17,093 nucleotides of DNA from Lachnoclostridium sp. UBA1434 (GTDB taxonomy: Bacteria > Bacillota > Clostridia > Lachnospirales > Lachnospiraceae), in assembly GCA_002329645.1 (NCBI GenBank), contig DCTS01000056.1:30269-47361 (forward strand), in the 5' to 3' direction. Within the stretch, counting starts at the first letter, position 1; each line of letters opens with the position of its first letter. Below the pieces are notes generated by a model. That model was not told where the DNA came from. It did no database searches and saw only the letters and a program-made list of their open reading frames with translations. This document shows positions 7,074-14,330 of this stretch, in pieces. Position numbers and translations under genes: made by a program.

Positions 7074-7451
7074 ATGGCTAAGAGCATATATTTAACTGAA
7101 GCTGAAGAAAAGTTAGCTTCCTTGATCTGGAGTAACGTGCCGCTTACTTCACCCGAGTTGGTTACCCTCGCAGCAAGAGAGTTGAGCTGGAAGAAATCCA
7201 CGACCTACACGGTACTTAAAAAGCTCTGTGAAAAGAACGTATTCAAAAACGAAAATGCCAATATAACGGTTCTGCTTACCAGAGAAGAGCAAATGGCCCG
7301 TCAAAGCCGCCGCTATGTGGAGGATGCCTTTGGTGGATCACTACCAAAGTTTATAACGTCATTTTTCGGTGGAAAGAAGCTTTCTCCTGAACAGGCAATG
7401 GAATTAAAGCATATTATAGAAGAGCATGAGGAGGATCGGAGTAATGGATAA
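7074..7451 (+). CDS. BlaI/MecI-family transcriptional repressor
   Basis: A winged-helix repressor of 125 residues, the usual length for BlaI/MecI/CopY proteins. The N-terminal half (LTEAEEKLASLIWSN...ELSWKKSTTYTVLKKLCEKNVF) is the family's DNA-binding domain, with the recognition helix in KKSTTYTVLKKL. The C-terminal helices (about 80-125) form the dimerisation region, where the partner protease is expected to trigger cleavage. CGGAGGG sits 6 nt before the ATG. The gene overlaps the M56 protease gene by 8 bp, so the two are translated together. A long palindrome immediately upstream is its likely operator. By family knowledge it represses its own operon and perhaps other targets. No beta-lactamase or PBP2a gene lies nearby, so resistance should not be assumed. 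Confidence 0.92.
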   Translation: MAKSIYLTEAEEKLASLIWSNVPLTSPELVTLAARELSWKKSTTYTVLKKLCEKNVFKNENANITVLLTREEQMARQSRRYVEDAFGGSLPKFITSFFGGKKLSPEQAMELKHIIEEHEEDRSNG

Positions 7452-9804
7452 GCTGTTTCTCACCATTCTGAATATGGGCCTAACCGGAGCATTTGTTATT
7501 ACTGCTATATGCCTTGTCAGGCTGCTTCTTAAAAAAGCTCCTAATATCATAATTTATTGCTTGTGGGCGGTAGCCGGCTTCAGGCTTATATTTCCATTTT
7601 CAATCGAGAGTGTTTTCAGCCTGATACCGTTTAAAGCAAAGACAATACCGACGGATATTACTACACAACCCGTACCTCACATTGAAAGCGGCATAACCCA
7701 TTTGAACAATGCCGTAAGCAGCCTCCTCCCTGCAGCAGCACCGGGATCAAGCACAAATCCTCTAAATATATGGATAACAATCGGAGCATATGTCTGGCTT
7801 ATAGTCGCTGCCTTAATGGTTATATACGGAGTAGCATCATTTATTTTTCTTAAGCGGAAATTGAAAGATGCAACCCCGATTGAAGACAATATCTTTGAAT
7901 CCCGGCACATAAAATCCCCCTTTGTGCTGGGAGTGATAAGGCCGTGTATATATCTTACCATCGGGCTTTCTGAAAAAGAAAAGGGCTATATTCTTCTGCA
8001 TGAGAAGACTCATATCCGGCGTCGCGACCATCTGTTTAAAATCGTTGCCTACTTAATTCTATGCCTGCACTGGTATAACCCACTTGTCTGGGTGGCATTC
8101 CTATTGATGAATGCGGATATGGAAATGTCCTGTGATGAGTACGTATTGAAGGAAATGGGTGCTGAAATTAAACAGGACTATTCCATGACGCTTCTTTCTT
8201 TGGCTACAGAGAGCCGAATAATCGGCGGCAGCCCGCTAGCTTTTGGAGAGGGTGGGATAAAGTCGAGAATTAAAAACATTCTGCATTTCAAAAAGCACTC
8301 AAGAATTCTCATTATTACAGCAGCATCGCTTGCTACTGTCATATGCGCCGGCCTTGCTGTTAATAGGATTGTCAATCCTAAGCTTATTGAAATGAAAATA
8401 GTCTATGTTGAGAATCCGGCCTTTGCATTTAAGGATATGAAGCTGATTAGGGATGATACGGTTTATCATGTAATACCTGATGTTAAACTGATGATGGAAG
8501 CCAAAAAAGGAAGGGAAATCGGATATGCCAGGGATGAATACAGTACCTGGCGTATATATGAATTAAAAGGGTATAGCCGTGATTATCTGCTGGCGGTCGA
8601 GAGCGAGGATGTATGGCGTGTAATGTGCGCTAATCCGTACAAAAAGCCTGCGAAGCAATATATCCTTGAAAACGCAACCCGAAGAGACAAGTTTGAGCGT
8701 ATGATGTCTGTGACCCTGTATGATGATGGCAGTGCACAATTGGCAATCCCGCCAATCAGCAGTAATATGTATCCGAGCTGTACGTATGCCTTCGAAAATG
8801 ATGAATTAATAATATTTGCAAGTATAGATTCGCAAGAGGCAGAAGGTGCTTACGGTAAAAAAGACGGGGATGTTATCGCAAGATTTACAGTCGCCGATGA
8901 AAACACCCTGGTGTTTAAATCCGGTGCAATATTCGCTGATAAAGGAGCCCGGTATATTGCTGCGCCGACAGACGATGAAGCCATATCACCTGAGCTTAAG
9001 CTATATCCGGGTGTTCCGGCAGACACTGAAGAAGCAATGCCCCTTGATATTAATAAAGAAGGCTTTTATACCCTTGACTATGTTATTACCGCAACAGTTA
9101 ATTATCCATGGGAAGCAGATGTTATGCTCTACTTTTCCAATATGAATCCGGAAGAGAATCCGATCCCCGTACCCTTCCCATATGAAGAAAATATTGATAT
9201 GCATATGCTTCGCATTGATATCGGTGATCTTTTCCCCAAGGGCTATCTTGGCAGCGTCTGGGCTGTAGTTACTGATTCGAAAGGGGTAAAGCATTACAGC
9301 AGGACGCTGAATGTTGTATATTCGAAACCGGAGAACGGTACAAGCAGTGAGCCTGGCAAATGGCTTGATTATTACTTTGATAATAAAATGCCATGGGATG
9401 AAAAAAGTACGGTATTGGAGCTGCCGGAATACCCGGGTACAGCGTTCGAATGGACTCCATATGAAGTGAAGGCTATAGATTCAAAGGGTGAGAAAACACT
9501 TATAAACGGGATGCCTGTATGGAATGTTTATACTGCAGATCTGACCGGTGACGGACTTCCCGAATTCTGTGCCACAGTCAGTATTGGTTCCGGCATCATA
9601 GACGAGCGTATAATAGTTTATGATTACTCATCCGAAAAAACATATGAACTAAGCGATCGTATGAACTATGACTATGCGCTGTATCTTGATAACGGCCGTC
9701 TTATGGTAAAACAGACAAAGTACCCCGACCCTCACAGCGATCCCCTTGCAACAGGTGAACTGGCTATAATAGACGGCAAGCTGACCTTTATAAACATAGA
9801 TTGA
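7444..9804 (+). CDS. M56-family (BlaR1-like) membrane zinc metalloprotease with large unusual extracellular domain
   Basis: The partner of the BlaI-like repressor, 786 residues. Membrane segments are seen near 9-27, 35-52, 108-135, 197-222 and 287-307. The zinc-protease motif HEKTH is at 186-190 in LLHEKTHIRRRDH; DMEMSCDEYVL at 225-235 supplies the downstream glutamate ligand (Glu227 or Glu232). After the last helix about 475 residues should lie outside the cell. They do not show the SxxK-type penicillin-binding domain of BlaR1/MecR1. Instead they hold beta-rich sequence and, near the end, an FG-GAP-like calcium-loop motif DLTGDGLPE at 699-707. By analogy with BlaR1, signal binding outside would activate the protease and inactivate the repressor; the signal is unknown. 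I chose the ATG at 7444 over 7426 because GAGGAGG (7428-7434) is correctly spaced for it. BlaI overlap is 8 bp. Confidence 0.88.
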   Translation: MDKLFLTILNMGLTGAFVITAICLVRLLLKKAPNIIIYCLWAVAGFRLIFPFSIESVFSLIPFKAKTIPTDITTQPVPHIESGITHLNNAVSSLLPAAAPGSSTNPLNIWITIGAYVWLIVAALMVIYGVASFIFLKRKLKDATPIEDNIFESRHIKSPFVLGVIRPCIYLTIGLSEKEKGYILLHEKTHIRRRDHLFKIVAYLILCLHWYNPLVWVAFLLMNADMEMSCDEYVLKEMGAEIKQDYSMTLLSLATESRIIGGSPLAFGEGGIKSRIKNILHFKKHSRILIITAASLATVICAGLAVNRIVNPKLIEMKIVYVENPAFAFKDMKLIRDDTVYHVIPDVKLMMEAKKGREIGYARDEYSTWRIYELKGYSRDYLLAVESEDVWRVMCANPYKKPAKQYILENATRRDKFERMMSVTLYDDGSAQLAIPPISSNMYPSCTYAFENDELIIFASIDSQEAEGAYGKKDGDVIARFTVADENTLVFKSGAIFADKGARYIAAPTDDEAISPELKLYPGVPADTEEAMPLDINKEGFYTLDYVITATVNYPWEADVMLYFSNMNPEENPIPVPFPYEENIDMHMLRIDIGDLFPKGYLGSVWAVVTDSKGVKHYSRTLNVVYSKPENGTSSEPGKWLDYYFDNKMPWDEKSTVLELPEYPGTAFEWTPYEVKAIDSKGEKTLINGMPVWNVYTADLTGDGLPEFCATVSIGSGIIDERIIVYDYSSEKTYELSDRMNYDYALYLDNGRLMVKQTKYPDPHSDPLATGELAIIDGKLTFINID

Positions 9805-9900
9805 ACCATTGCATTCTCCTGAATATGTATAGGTGGAATATTATATTAATGTGAACCTGCCATGGTTATAGTCACAAAATTATTAAACAATTACTTAAAC

Positions 9901-9934
9901 TTAAAAAGCCGATATACCCTAAAGTATACCGACT
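9901..9934 (-). terminator. Rho-independent terminator of the RNHCP gene
   Basis: Read on the reverse strand: an 11-bp stem (arms 9934-9924 and 9917-9907) with a 6-nt loop, fully paired when two G·U wobbles are allowed, followed by a run of five T. It lies 18 nt past the stop of the RNHCP-domain gene. On the + strand the wobbles become mismatches and no T-run follows, so it should not work well for the M56 gene, which has no clear terminator of its own. Confidence 0.85.
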
Positions 9935-9951
9935 CAATAATCATATTCGTT

Positions 9952-10377
9952 CTAGTTAAGGCTGCCGTCTCCACCCATAAGCCTTGTCATTTCCTCAATT
10001 CTTTCAATCGGGAACGGTGGCTGTGCCAGCGGCTTCATAGCTATGGACATAAGCTTCATAGGATTATCGTCTGCTGCGATACGGTTGGCGCTTAAGGCTC
10101 CGCATACTTTACAGCGATGGATGATTGCCCATTCACCATTCTTTTTAACCCATACCGCAATCGGCTCCATATGGCCGCCGCAATCTGACGCCCTGTCGCC
10201 CGGCTCGATATCTACATGTAAGCTATGCAGGCAGTTGGGGCAATGATTTCTATGGTCAGTGCCGGCACCTGCCGATACAACCAGCCTACCGCAGTTCTTA
10301 CAGGTAAAGCTCTCCTCACTGGCATGGTTTTTATAATAACCCTTTTCAAATGTTTTTCTTTTATTTTCTCGATTCAA
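9952..10377 (-). CDS. RNHCP-domain zinc-binding protein
   Basis: A 141-residue soluble protein of the RNHCP family, named for the motif seen at 43-47 within DHRNHCPNCLHSLHVD. It carries three likely metal-binding cysteine pairs or parts: Cys26-xx-Cys29, Cys46-xx-Cys49 and Cys89-xx-Cys92, plus Cys66 and several His. The arrangement suggests two or more zinc ribbons. The family is widespread in Bacillota and some other bacteria, often annotated only as a domain of unknown function; a nucleic-acid role is a guess from the zinc ribbons. Translation probably starts at TTG (10377), with CGGAGG 8 nt upstream. The gene stands alone with its own terminator. Two 12-bp direct repeats 22 bp apart lie about 100 bp upstream and may be regulatory. 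Confidence 0.85.
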   Translation of the reverse strand: MNRENKRKTFEKGYYKNHASEESFTCKNCGRLVVSAGAGTDHRNHCPNCLHSLHVDIEPGDRASDCGGHMEPIAVWVKKNGEWAIIHRCKVCGALSANRIAADDNPMKLMSIAMKPLAQPPFPIERIEEMTRLMGGDGSLN

Positions 10378-10473
10378 TGTAATTACCTCCGTATGGTATA
10401 AATAGTAATCCTCTGAGAGATCTGCAGGGTTTTATACAACCTCTTACTATATTTCGTTTCTTTTATAATTGTT

Positions 10474-10507
10474 ATTCTTTATGCAGATTGCTTTAATTCT
10501 TTATGCA
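10474..10507. repeat. Pair of 12-bp direct repeats spaced 22 bp
   Basis: ATTCTTTATGCA occurs at 10474-10485 and again at 10496-10507, start-to-start 22 bp, i.e. about two helical turns. They sit upstream of the RNHCP gene (reverse strand), where a regulator could bind both on one face of the helix. No regulator family is suggested. Confidence 0.4.
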
Positions 10508-10677
10508 TCAAATAAATCCACAATATTAACTTCATCATATTAGCACATTTGGAAAGATAACTCAATATTAAAAGTGTACTGATTAATAAAGGAACTCAGT
10601 AAACTAAACTATACGAGAACGCTTAAAATGTCTGTAAAGCTATCGTTATCAATTATATGTCATCCGGTATTTTGACA
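10508..10677. other. Intergenic DNA between the RNHCP gene region and the ssrA terminator
   Basis: AT-rich, with no supported coding frame. The only structure noted is a 6-bp dyad, TACTGA...TCAGTA, around 10577-10601. Together with 10378-10507 it makes a gene-free interval of about 300 bp. Confidence 0.4.
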
Positions 10678-10727
10678 ATAAAAAAGGAATGTCGAAGAGG
10701 CTCAAAGCCTTGATTCTACGGCATTCC
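10678..10727 (-). terminator. Rho-independent terminator of ssrA
   Basis: On the reverse strand a long imperfect hairpin (outer arms GGAATGCCG and CGACATTCC, inner GGC-loop-GCC) is followed by TTTTTAT. It begins 9 nt after the mature 3' end of the tmRNA. Confidence 0.85.
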
Positions 10728-10735
10728 CAAATGAG

Positions 10736-11137
10736 TGGAGCTGAGGGGAATCGAACCCCTGTCCGAAAGCCCTTCCATTGCTGCTTCTCCCATTACAGTC
10801 TGTCGTTTCCAGCATTATAAGTTACACTTGTGTACCTTTAGGTACGCTTGTGAACCTTTATGCTATTTCCCTCCGCCGGCCGCCGACAGACAGGCTTCCG
10901 GTTTTGGTAGCTTCATGTTTCTTTTATCCTCTCAAAGCTTTGAGGATAAAGGTCCCCGCTAATTTGATGCCGGTATCTCAAGCCGCGGGATTCTTAAGAC
11001 CGACAAGCGCTGCATTAAGCAGCTGCTAATTCGTAATTATCGTTTGCGTTTAATTTTAATTCTAAGTTGTTGACGCAGTCCTAGTCTGCGAATGGCTGCA
11101 ACAATTTCAAAACCCCCGTCGAAACCAGTACAACCCC
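10736..11137 (-). ncRNA. ssrA: Transfer-messenger RNA (tmRNA, SsrA)
   Basis: About 402 nt. It rescues stalled ribosomes by acting first as alanyl-tRNA and then as a short mRNA. The 5' end reads GGGGTTGTACTGGTTTCGAC, the conserved tRNA-like D-arm start. The 3' end carries the T-arm GGTTCGATTCCCC followed by CAGCTCC, which pairs with the 5' GGGGTTG through two G·U wobbles. The discriminator A is followed by CTC, so CCA is not encoded and must be added. The resume codon begins the reading frame AANDNYELAAA-stop style tag: GCA at 11045-11047 through TAA at 11015-11017, giving ANDNYELAAA. Pseudoknot-forming GC-rich and repeat-like segments fill the rest. Its partner smpB lies directly upstream; ssrA has its own promoter and terminator. 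Confidence 0.95.
11015..11047 (-). other. tmRNA proteolysis-tag reading frame
   Basis: Ten codons plus TAA encode ANDNYELAAA. Preceded by the alanine carried on the tmRNA itself, the added tag would be A-ANDNYELAAA. The LAA-type C-terminus is the ClpXP/ClpAP degron expected for Bacillota. Confidence 0.93.
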
Positions 11138-11177
11138 GTAAGGATAAATATTGTTCCGGTTTGCAAACGCATCTTAT

Positions 11178-11206
11178 ATACTAATATCATTATAAACTAA
11201 AGTCAA
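11178..11206 (-). promoter_or_regulatory. Promoter of ssrA
   Basis: Reverse strand: TTGACT (11206-11201), 17 nt, TAGTAT (11183-11178). Transcription would start about 30 nt before the mature tmRNA 5' end, leaving a short leader to be removed by RNase P. No clear terminator separates it from smpB, so read-through is also possible. Confidence 0.7.
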
Positions 11207-11326
11207 GTATTTAGCATTACTTTTCACAGATATTTCATACCATATTTTCCAGTAAAATATTTTTCTCGGTTAGTCAAATCCCTATTTGATAAATACGTAG
11301 TACACCATAATCCGGTATAATCCATA

Positions 11327-11791
11327 CTAGTATAGATTCTTTACCTTGAATTCCTTCTCCGCTTCCCTGCGCTGAGCCTTCTTTGCAAGGTCCTCCCTCT
11401 TATCATAGAGCTTCTTGCCCCTTGCCAGGCCTATCTCCAGCTTGACCAGGCTTCCCCTAAAATATACCGAAAGGGGCACAAGGGTATACCCCTTTTGGGT
11501 CACCTGCCCCGCAAGCTTTCGTATCTGGAAGTTATGAAGCAGGAGCTTTCGCACCCTTAAGGGGTCCCTGTTGAATATATTACCCTTCTCATAGGGGCTT
11601 ATGTGCATGCCGTAAACAAACACCTCACCATTTTCAATCTTTATAAAGGCTTCCTTGATGCTGCACTTACCCATACGCAGGGATTTAACCTCAGTACCTA
11701 CAAGTACAATTCCTGTTTCAATTTTTTCTTCTATAAAATAATCATGGTATGCCTTTTTATTGTTGGCAACAAGCTTTATGCTTTCCCCCAC
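11327..11791 (-). CDS. smpB: SsrA-binding protein SmpB
   Basis: A 154-residue RNA-binding protein that delivers tmRNA to the A site of stalled ribosomes. The family pattern is clear: NKKAYHDYFIEEKIETGIVLVGTEVKSLR at the N-terminus, the beta-barrel core with ISPYEKGN, and RKLLLHNFQIRKL. The basic tail (GLARGKKLYDKREDLAKKAQRREAEKEF) folds on the ribosome near the decoding centre. Length is normal. It starts with GTG at 11791, immediately after the rnr stop with no intervening base, and a GGAGG inside the end of rnr acts as its ribosome-binding site. Translational coupling with rnr is therefore likely. The rnr-smpB-ssrA order is common in Bacillota and fits the joint work of tmRNA tagging and RNase R decay of stalled messages. 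Confidence 0.97.
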   Translation of the reverse strand: MGESIKLVANNKKAYHDYFIEEKIETGIVLVGTEVKSLRMGKCSIKEAFIKIENGEVFVYGMHISPYEKGNIFNRDPLRVRKLLLHNFQIRKLAGQVTQKGYTLVPLSVYFRGSLVKLEIGLARGKKLYDKREDLAKKAQRREAEKEFKVKNLY

Positions 11792-13927
11792 TTAATCCTC
11801 ATCCTCCACAAAGGCGAAGTCAATCGTCCGCTGAAGCTTATCTGCATTCACGACCAGGACCTTGACTGTCTGCCCTAATTTATATACCTTTTTGGTATGC
11901 TCACCAATCATCTGGTAATGCTCTTCATCAAAATTGTAATAATCATCCTCCATATTGCTGACCCGCACCATTCCCTCAATTGTATTGGGCAGCTCCACAT
12001 ACAGGCCCCAGGCTGTTACACCGGAGATAACGCCGGTAAAGGACTCTCCTATATGATCCATCATATACTCGACCTTCTTCATTTTGTTGACTTCGCGTTC
12101 AGCCTCATCCGCCCTGCGCTCCGTTCTTGATGAATGTACTGCCACTTCCTCCAGAATTGCCTCATAATGATTTATCCTGTCCTCATTTAACCTGCCGCGA
12201 AGATTCTCCTTTATTATCCGGTGTATCTGAAGATCCGGATAGCGCCTTATGGGCGAGGTGAAATGACAATAGTACCTGGTTGAAAGACCGAAATGTCCTG
12301 TATTTGCCATGGTGTAGCGTGCCTGCTTCATGGACCTTAAGGCAAGCCTGCTTATTAGCGCTTCCTCGGGAGTATCCTCAACCTTAATTAGCAGCTTCTG
12401 TATCTCCTTGGGATGGATATCCTCGTTGCCTAGCTTTATGCTGTATCCGAAATTATGAATGAATATTGCAAGCTTGCGTATCTTTTCTTCATCGGGGTTA
12501 TCATGGGTACGGTATACGAAGGGTATCTCCTGCCAATAAAAATCCTCAGCCACCGTCTCATTGGCAATCAGCATGAATTCCTCAATAATCCTGGTTGCCT
12601 TATTCCTGTCATAAGGTTTAATCTCGATGGGCTTCCCTGACTTGTCAACAATGATTTTGCTTTCAGGAAAGTCGAAATTAATGGCTCCCCTCTTATGCCT
12701 TCTTTCCTTAAGGACCTCTGAAAGCTCAAGCATCAGGCGCAGCATTGGAACAATATCCTCATACTCCCTGCACAGCTCTTCATCATTATCCTCGATTATC
12801 CTGGCAACATTATCATATGTCATTCGCCTGTCGGAACGGATTATAGTTTCTGCTATTGTATGATTGATTACATTGCCCTTGCTGTCTATATCCATGAAGC
12901 AGCTTAAAGCCAGGCGGTCCACTCCCGGATTAAGGGAGCATATCCCGTTTGAAAGCTTATGCGGCAGCATCGGTATAACACGGTCCACCAGGTACACGCT
13001 TGTGCCCCGCTTCAGTGCTTCCTTGTCAAGGGCTTTCCCTTCTTTCACATAATGGGTTACGTCGGCTATATGAACACCAAGACGGTAGATATCCCCCTCC
13101 CTGGTAAGCGTGATTGCGTCATCCAGATCCTTGGCATCCTCACCGTCAATTGTAATGGTCTGAAGCCCTCTGATATCCATGCGGCTGCCGACAGCTCTTT
13201 CATCCACCTCATCAGGCACATAATCAAGCTCTCTTATAACATCCTCAGGAAATTCAACCGGAAGCTCATATGCCTTGATTATCGACATGATATCCACTCC
13301 CGGATCGTTGATATGGCCAAGTATCTCAATTATTTCACCCTCGGGATTATTCGTACCGTTGCCATAACTGGTAATTCTTGCAACCACCTTGTGGCCGTCC
13401 ACGGCTCCCTTGGACATTCCGTTCGGAATAAATATATCCCTTCCGAATTTTTGATTGTCAGCTATCACAAAGCCAAAATTCCTGCTTTTCTCATAGGTTC
13501 CGACTATCTCGCTCTTTACTCTCTCCAGGATGTTGATTACCCGGCCTTCCTTCCTTTTGCCGTTTTGCCCGCTGCTAACCGATATCATAACCTTGTCGCC
13601 GTGCATTGCCGAACCGGTGGCATTTTCAGGTATGAAGATATCCTCCTCCTCACCCTCAAGCACGACAAATCCAAAACCCCTTTGAGTTCCTGAAAATGTA
13701 CCTGTTCTTATATCATCCCCGGGCAGCTTATATCGGTTATGGGAATCTAAAACTATTTTTCCGTCGGCTATAAGCCGGTCAAGCATTTCCTTAAGGATTA
13801 GCCTTTCGTCCTTAGGGACTTGAAGCACCATAGCCAGATCCCTAAACTTCATTGGCTTATATTCCTTGCCGGATATAAACTCCTCAAGCATTTTTATTCT
13901 TTCGTCAAATCTTTCATTATCCTTCAT
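11792..13927 (-). CDS. rnr: Ribonuclease R
   Basis: A 3'-to-5' exoribonuclease of 711 residues that degrades structured RNA and, with tmRNA/SmpB, the messages of stalled ribosomes. Domain order seen: an N-terminal winged helix (about 1-65), two cold-shock domains (about 70-205, each with a GFGFV or FGFVI core), and the RNB catalytic domain (about 245-590). The metal-binding aspartates lie in IDGEDAKDLDDAI (Asp261, Asp267, Asp269, Asp270; Asp269 corresponds to the catalytic residue). A C-terminal S1 domain (about 622-705, FTGVISGVTAWGLYVEL) ends without the long basic tail of the E. coli enzyme. The ATG at 13927 has a TGAGGA site about 6 nt upstream. An extended -10 promoter lies upstream, after the secG terminator. 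It is translationally coupled to smpB. Confidence 0.97.
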   Translation of the reverse strand: MKDNERFDERIKMLEEFISGKEYKPMKFRDLAMVLQVPKDERLILKEMLDRLIADGKIVLDSHNRYKLPGDDIRTGTFSGTQRGFGFVVLEGEEEDIFIPENATGSAMHGDKVMISVSSGQNGKRKEGRVINILERVKSEIVGTYEKSRNFGFVIADNQKFGRDIFIPNGMSKGAVDGHKVVARITSYGNGTNNPEGEIIEILGHINDPGVDIMSIIKAYELPVEFPEDVIRELDYVPDEVDERAVGSRMDIRGLQTITIDGEDAKDLDDAITLTREGDIYRLGVHIADVTHYVKEGKALDKEALKRGTSVYLVDRVIPMLPHKLSNGICSLNPGVDRLALSCFMDIDSKGNVINHTIAETIIRSDRRMTYDNVARIIEDNDEELCREYEDIVPMLRLMLELSEVLKERRHKRGAINFDFPESKIIVDKSGKPIEIKPYDRNKATRIIEEFMLIANETVAEDFYWQEIPFVYRTHDNPDEEKIRKLAIFIHNFGYSIKLGNEDIHPKEIQKLLIKVEDTPEEALISRLALRSMKQARYTMANTGHFGLSTRYYCHFTSPIRRYPDLQIHRIIKENLRGRLNEDRINHYEAILEEVAVHSSRTERRADEAEREVNKMKKVEYMMDHIGESFTGVISGVTAWGLYVELPNTIEGMVRVSNMEDDYYNFDEEHYQMIGEHTKKVYKLGQTVKVLVVNADKLQRTIDFAFVEDED

Positions 13928-13957
13928 GTATTGTCCTCATCCAAGCTTTTATTTATT

Positions 13958-13965
13958 AGTATACC
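13958..13965 (-). promoter_or_regulatory. Extended -10 promoter for rnr-smpB
   Basis: On the reverse strand the -10 TATACT (13963-13958) is preceded by TGG, an extended -10 (TGnTATACT). A -35 at 17-nt spacing reads TTATAA and is weak. It is located after the secG terminator and about 30 nt before the rnr start codon. Confidence 0.5.
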
Positions 13966-13980
13966 ATAGCTTGTAAAATT

Positions 13981-14013
13981 TATAAAAGGGAATGTGTTTT
14001 GCACATTCCCTTT
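13981..14013 (-). terminator. Rho-independent terminator of secG
   Basis: A perfect 12-bp stem (arms 14013-14002 and 13996-13985) with a 5-nt loop, followed on the reverse strand by TTTTATAAATT. It separates secG from rnr and begins 22 nt after the secG stop. Confidence 0.88.
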
Positions 14014-14034
14014 CGTATTATCTCATTATTACTC

Positions 14035-14274
14035 TTACCATTTCAGGTTCAATACTACTGAAAGAATAATGAAGGATGCAGCAAGAATTCTGGTTGCCCT
14101 CTCCAGCCAGCCTTCCTTGGAACGGCCTCTAATCTTGCTCCAGTAAGAATCTGTAGCACCTGTCAAGGCTCCGGACAAGTCGTTACCCTTGCCTTCCTGC
14201 TTAAGTACGATAAATGCCAAAACTGCACATATCAAAATATATATTATTTGAATCAGTGTTTTTAAAAATCCCAC
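14035..14274 (-). CDS. secG: Protein translocase subunit SecG
   Basis: A 79-residue membrane protein that supports SecYEG-mediated export. It has the family's two-helix layout: helix one, IIYILICAVLAFIVL; a glycine- and serine-rich polar loop, KQEGKGNDLSGALTGATDSYW; a short charged stretch, RGRSKEGWLERATRI; and helix two, LAASFIILSVVLNL. The LKQEGKGxxLSGA sequence after helix one is characteristic. The start is GTG at 14274, with GGGAGGTG about 6 nt upstream. It has its own promoter overlapping the end of the gpmI intergenic region, and its own terminator. The position between the glycolytic genes and rnr is common in Bacillota. Confidence 0.93.
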   Translation of the reverse strand: MGFLKTLIQIIYILICAVLAFIVLKQEGKGNDLSGALTGATDSYWSKIRGRSKEGWLERATRILAASFIILSVVLNLKW

Positions 14275-14300
14275 GGTTGCACCTCCCTAAACTAACGCCT

Positions 14301-14329
14301 ATTCTATCATACCATAAAGAATATTTCAA
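14301..14329 (-). promoter_or_regulatory. Promoter of secG
   Basis: Reverse strand: TTGAAA (14329-14324), exactly 17 nt, TAGAAT (14306-14301). It begins directly after the gpmI stop codon, and the start of transcription would fall about 20 nt before the secG start codon. Confidence 0.65.
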
Positions 14330-14330
14330 C

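Noticed and set aside
7074..9804. Beta-lactam resistance locus
   Set aside because: A BlaI/M56 pair is present, but no beta-lactamase or PBP gene is nearby and the sensor domain is not penicillin-binding in appearance.
10735..11029. Two + strand open frames
   Set aside because: They lie on the complement of the tmRNA gene.
11280..11340. Possible smpB terminator around the ATACTAGTAT palindrome
   Set aside because: The dyad is only 10 bp with no loop or U-run, so it cannot form a terminator hairpin.
12959..13693. Long open frame (244 codons) on the + strand
   Set aside because: It lies fully antisense to rnr, has no ribosome-binding site or recognisable domain, and is explained by the codon bias of the real gene.
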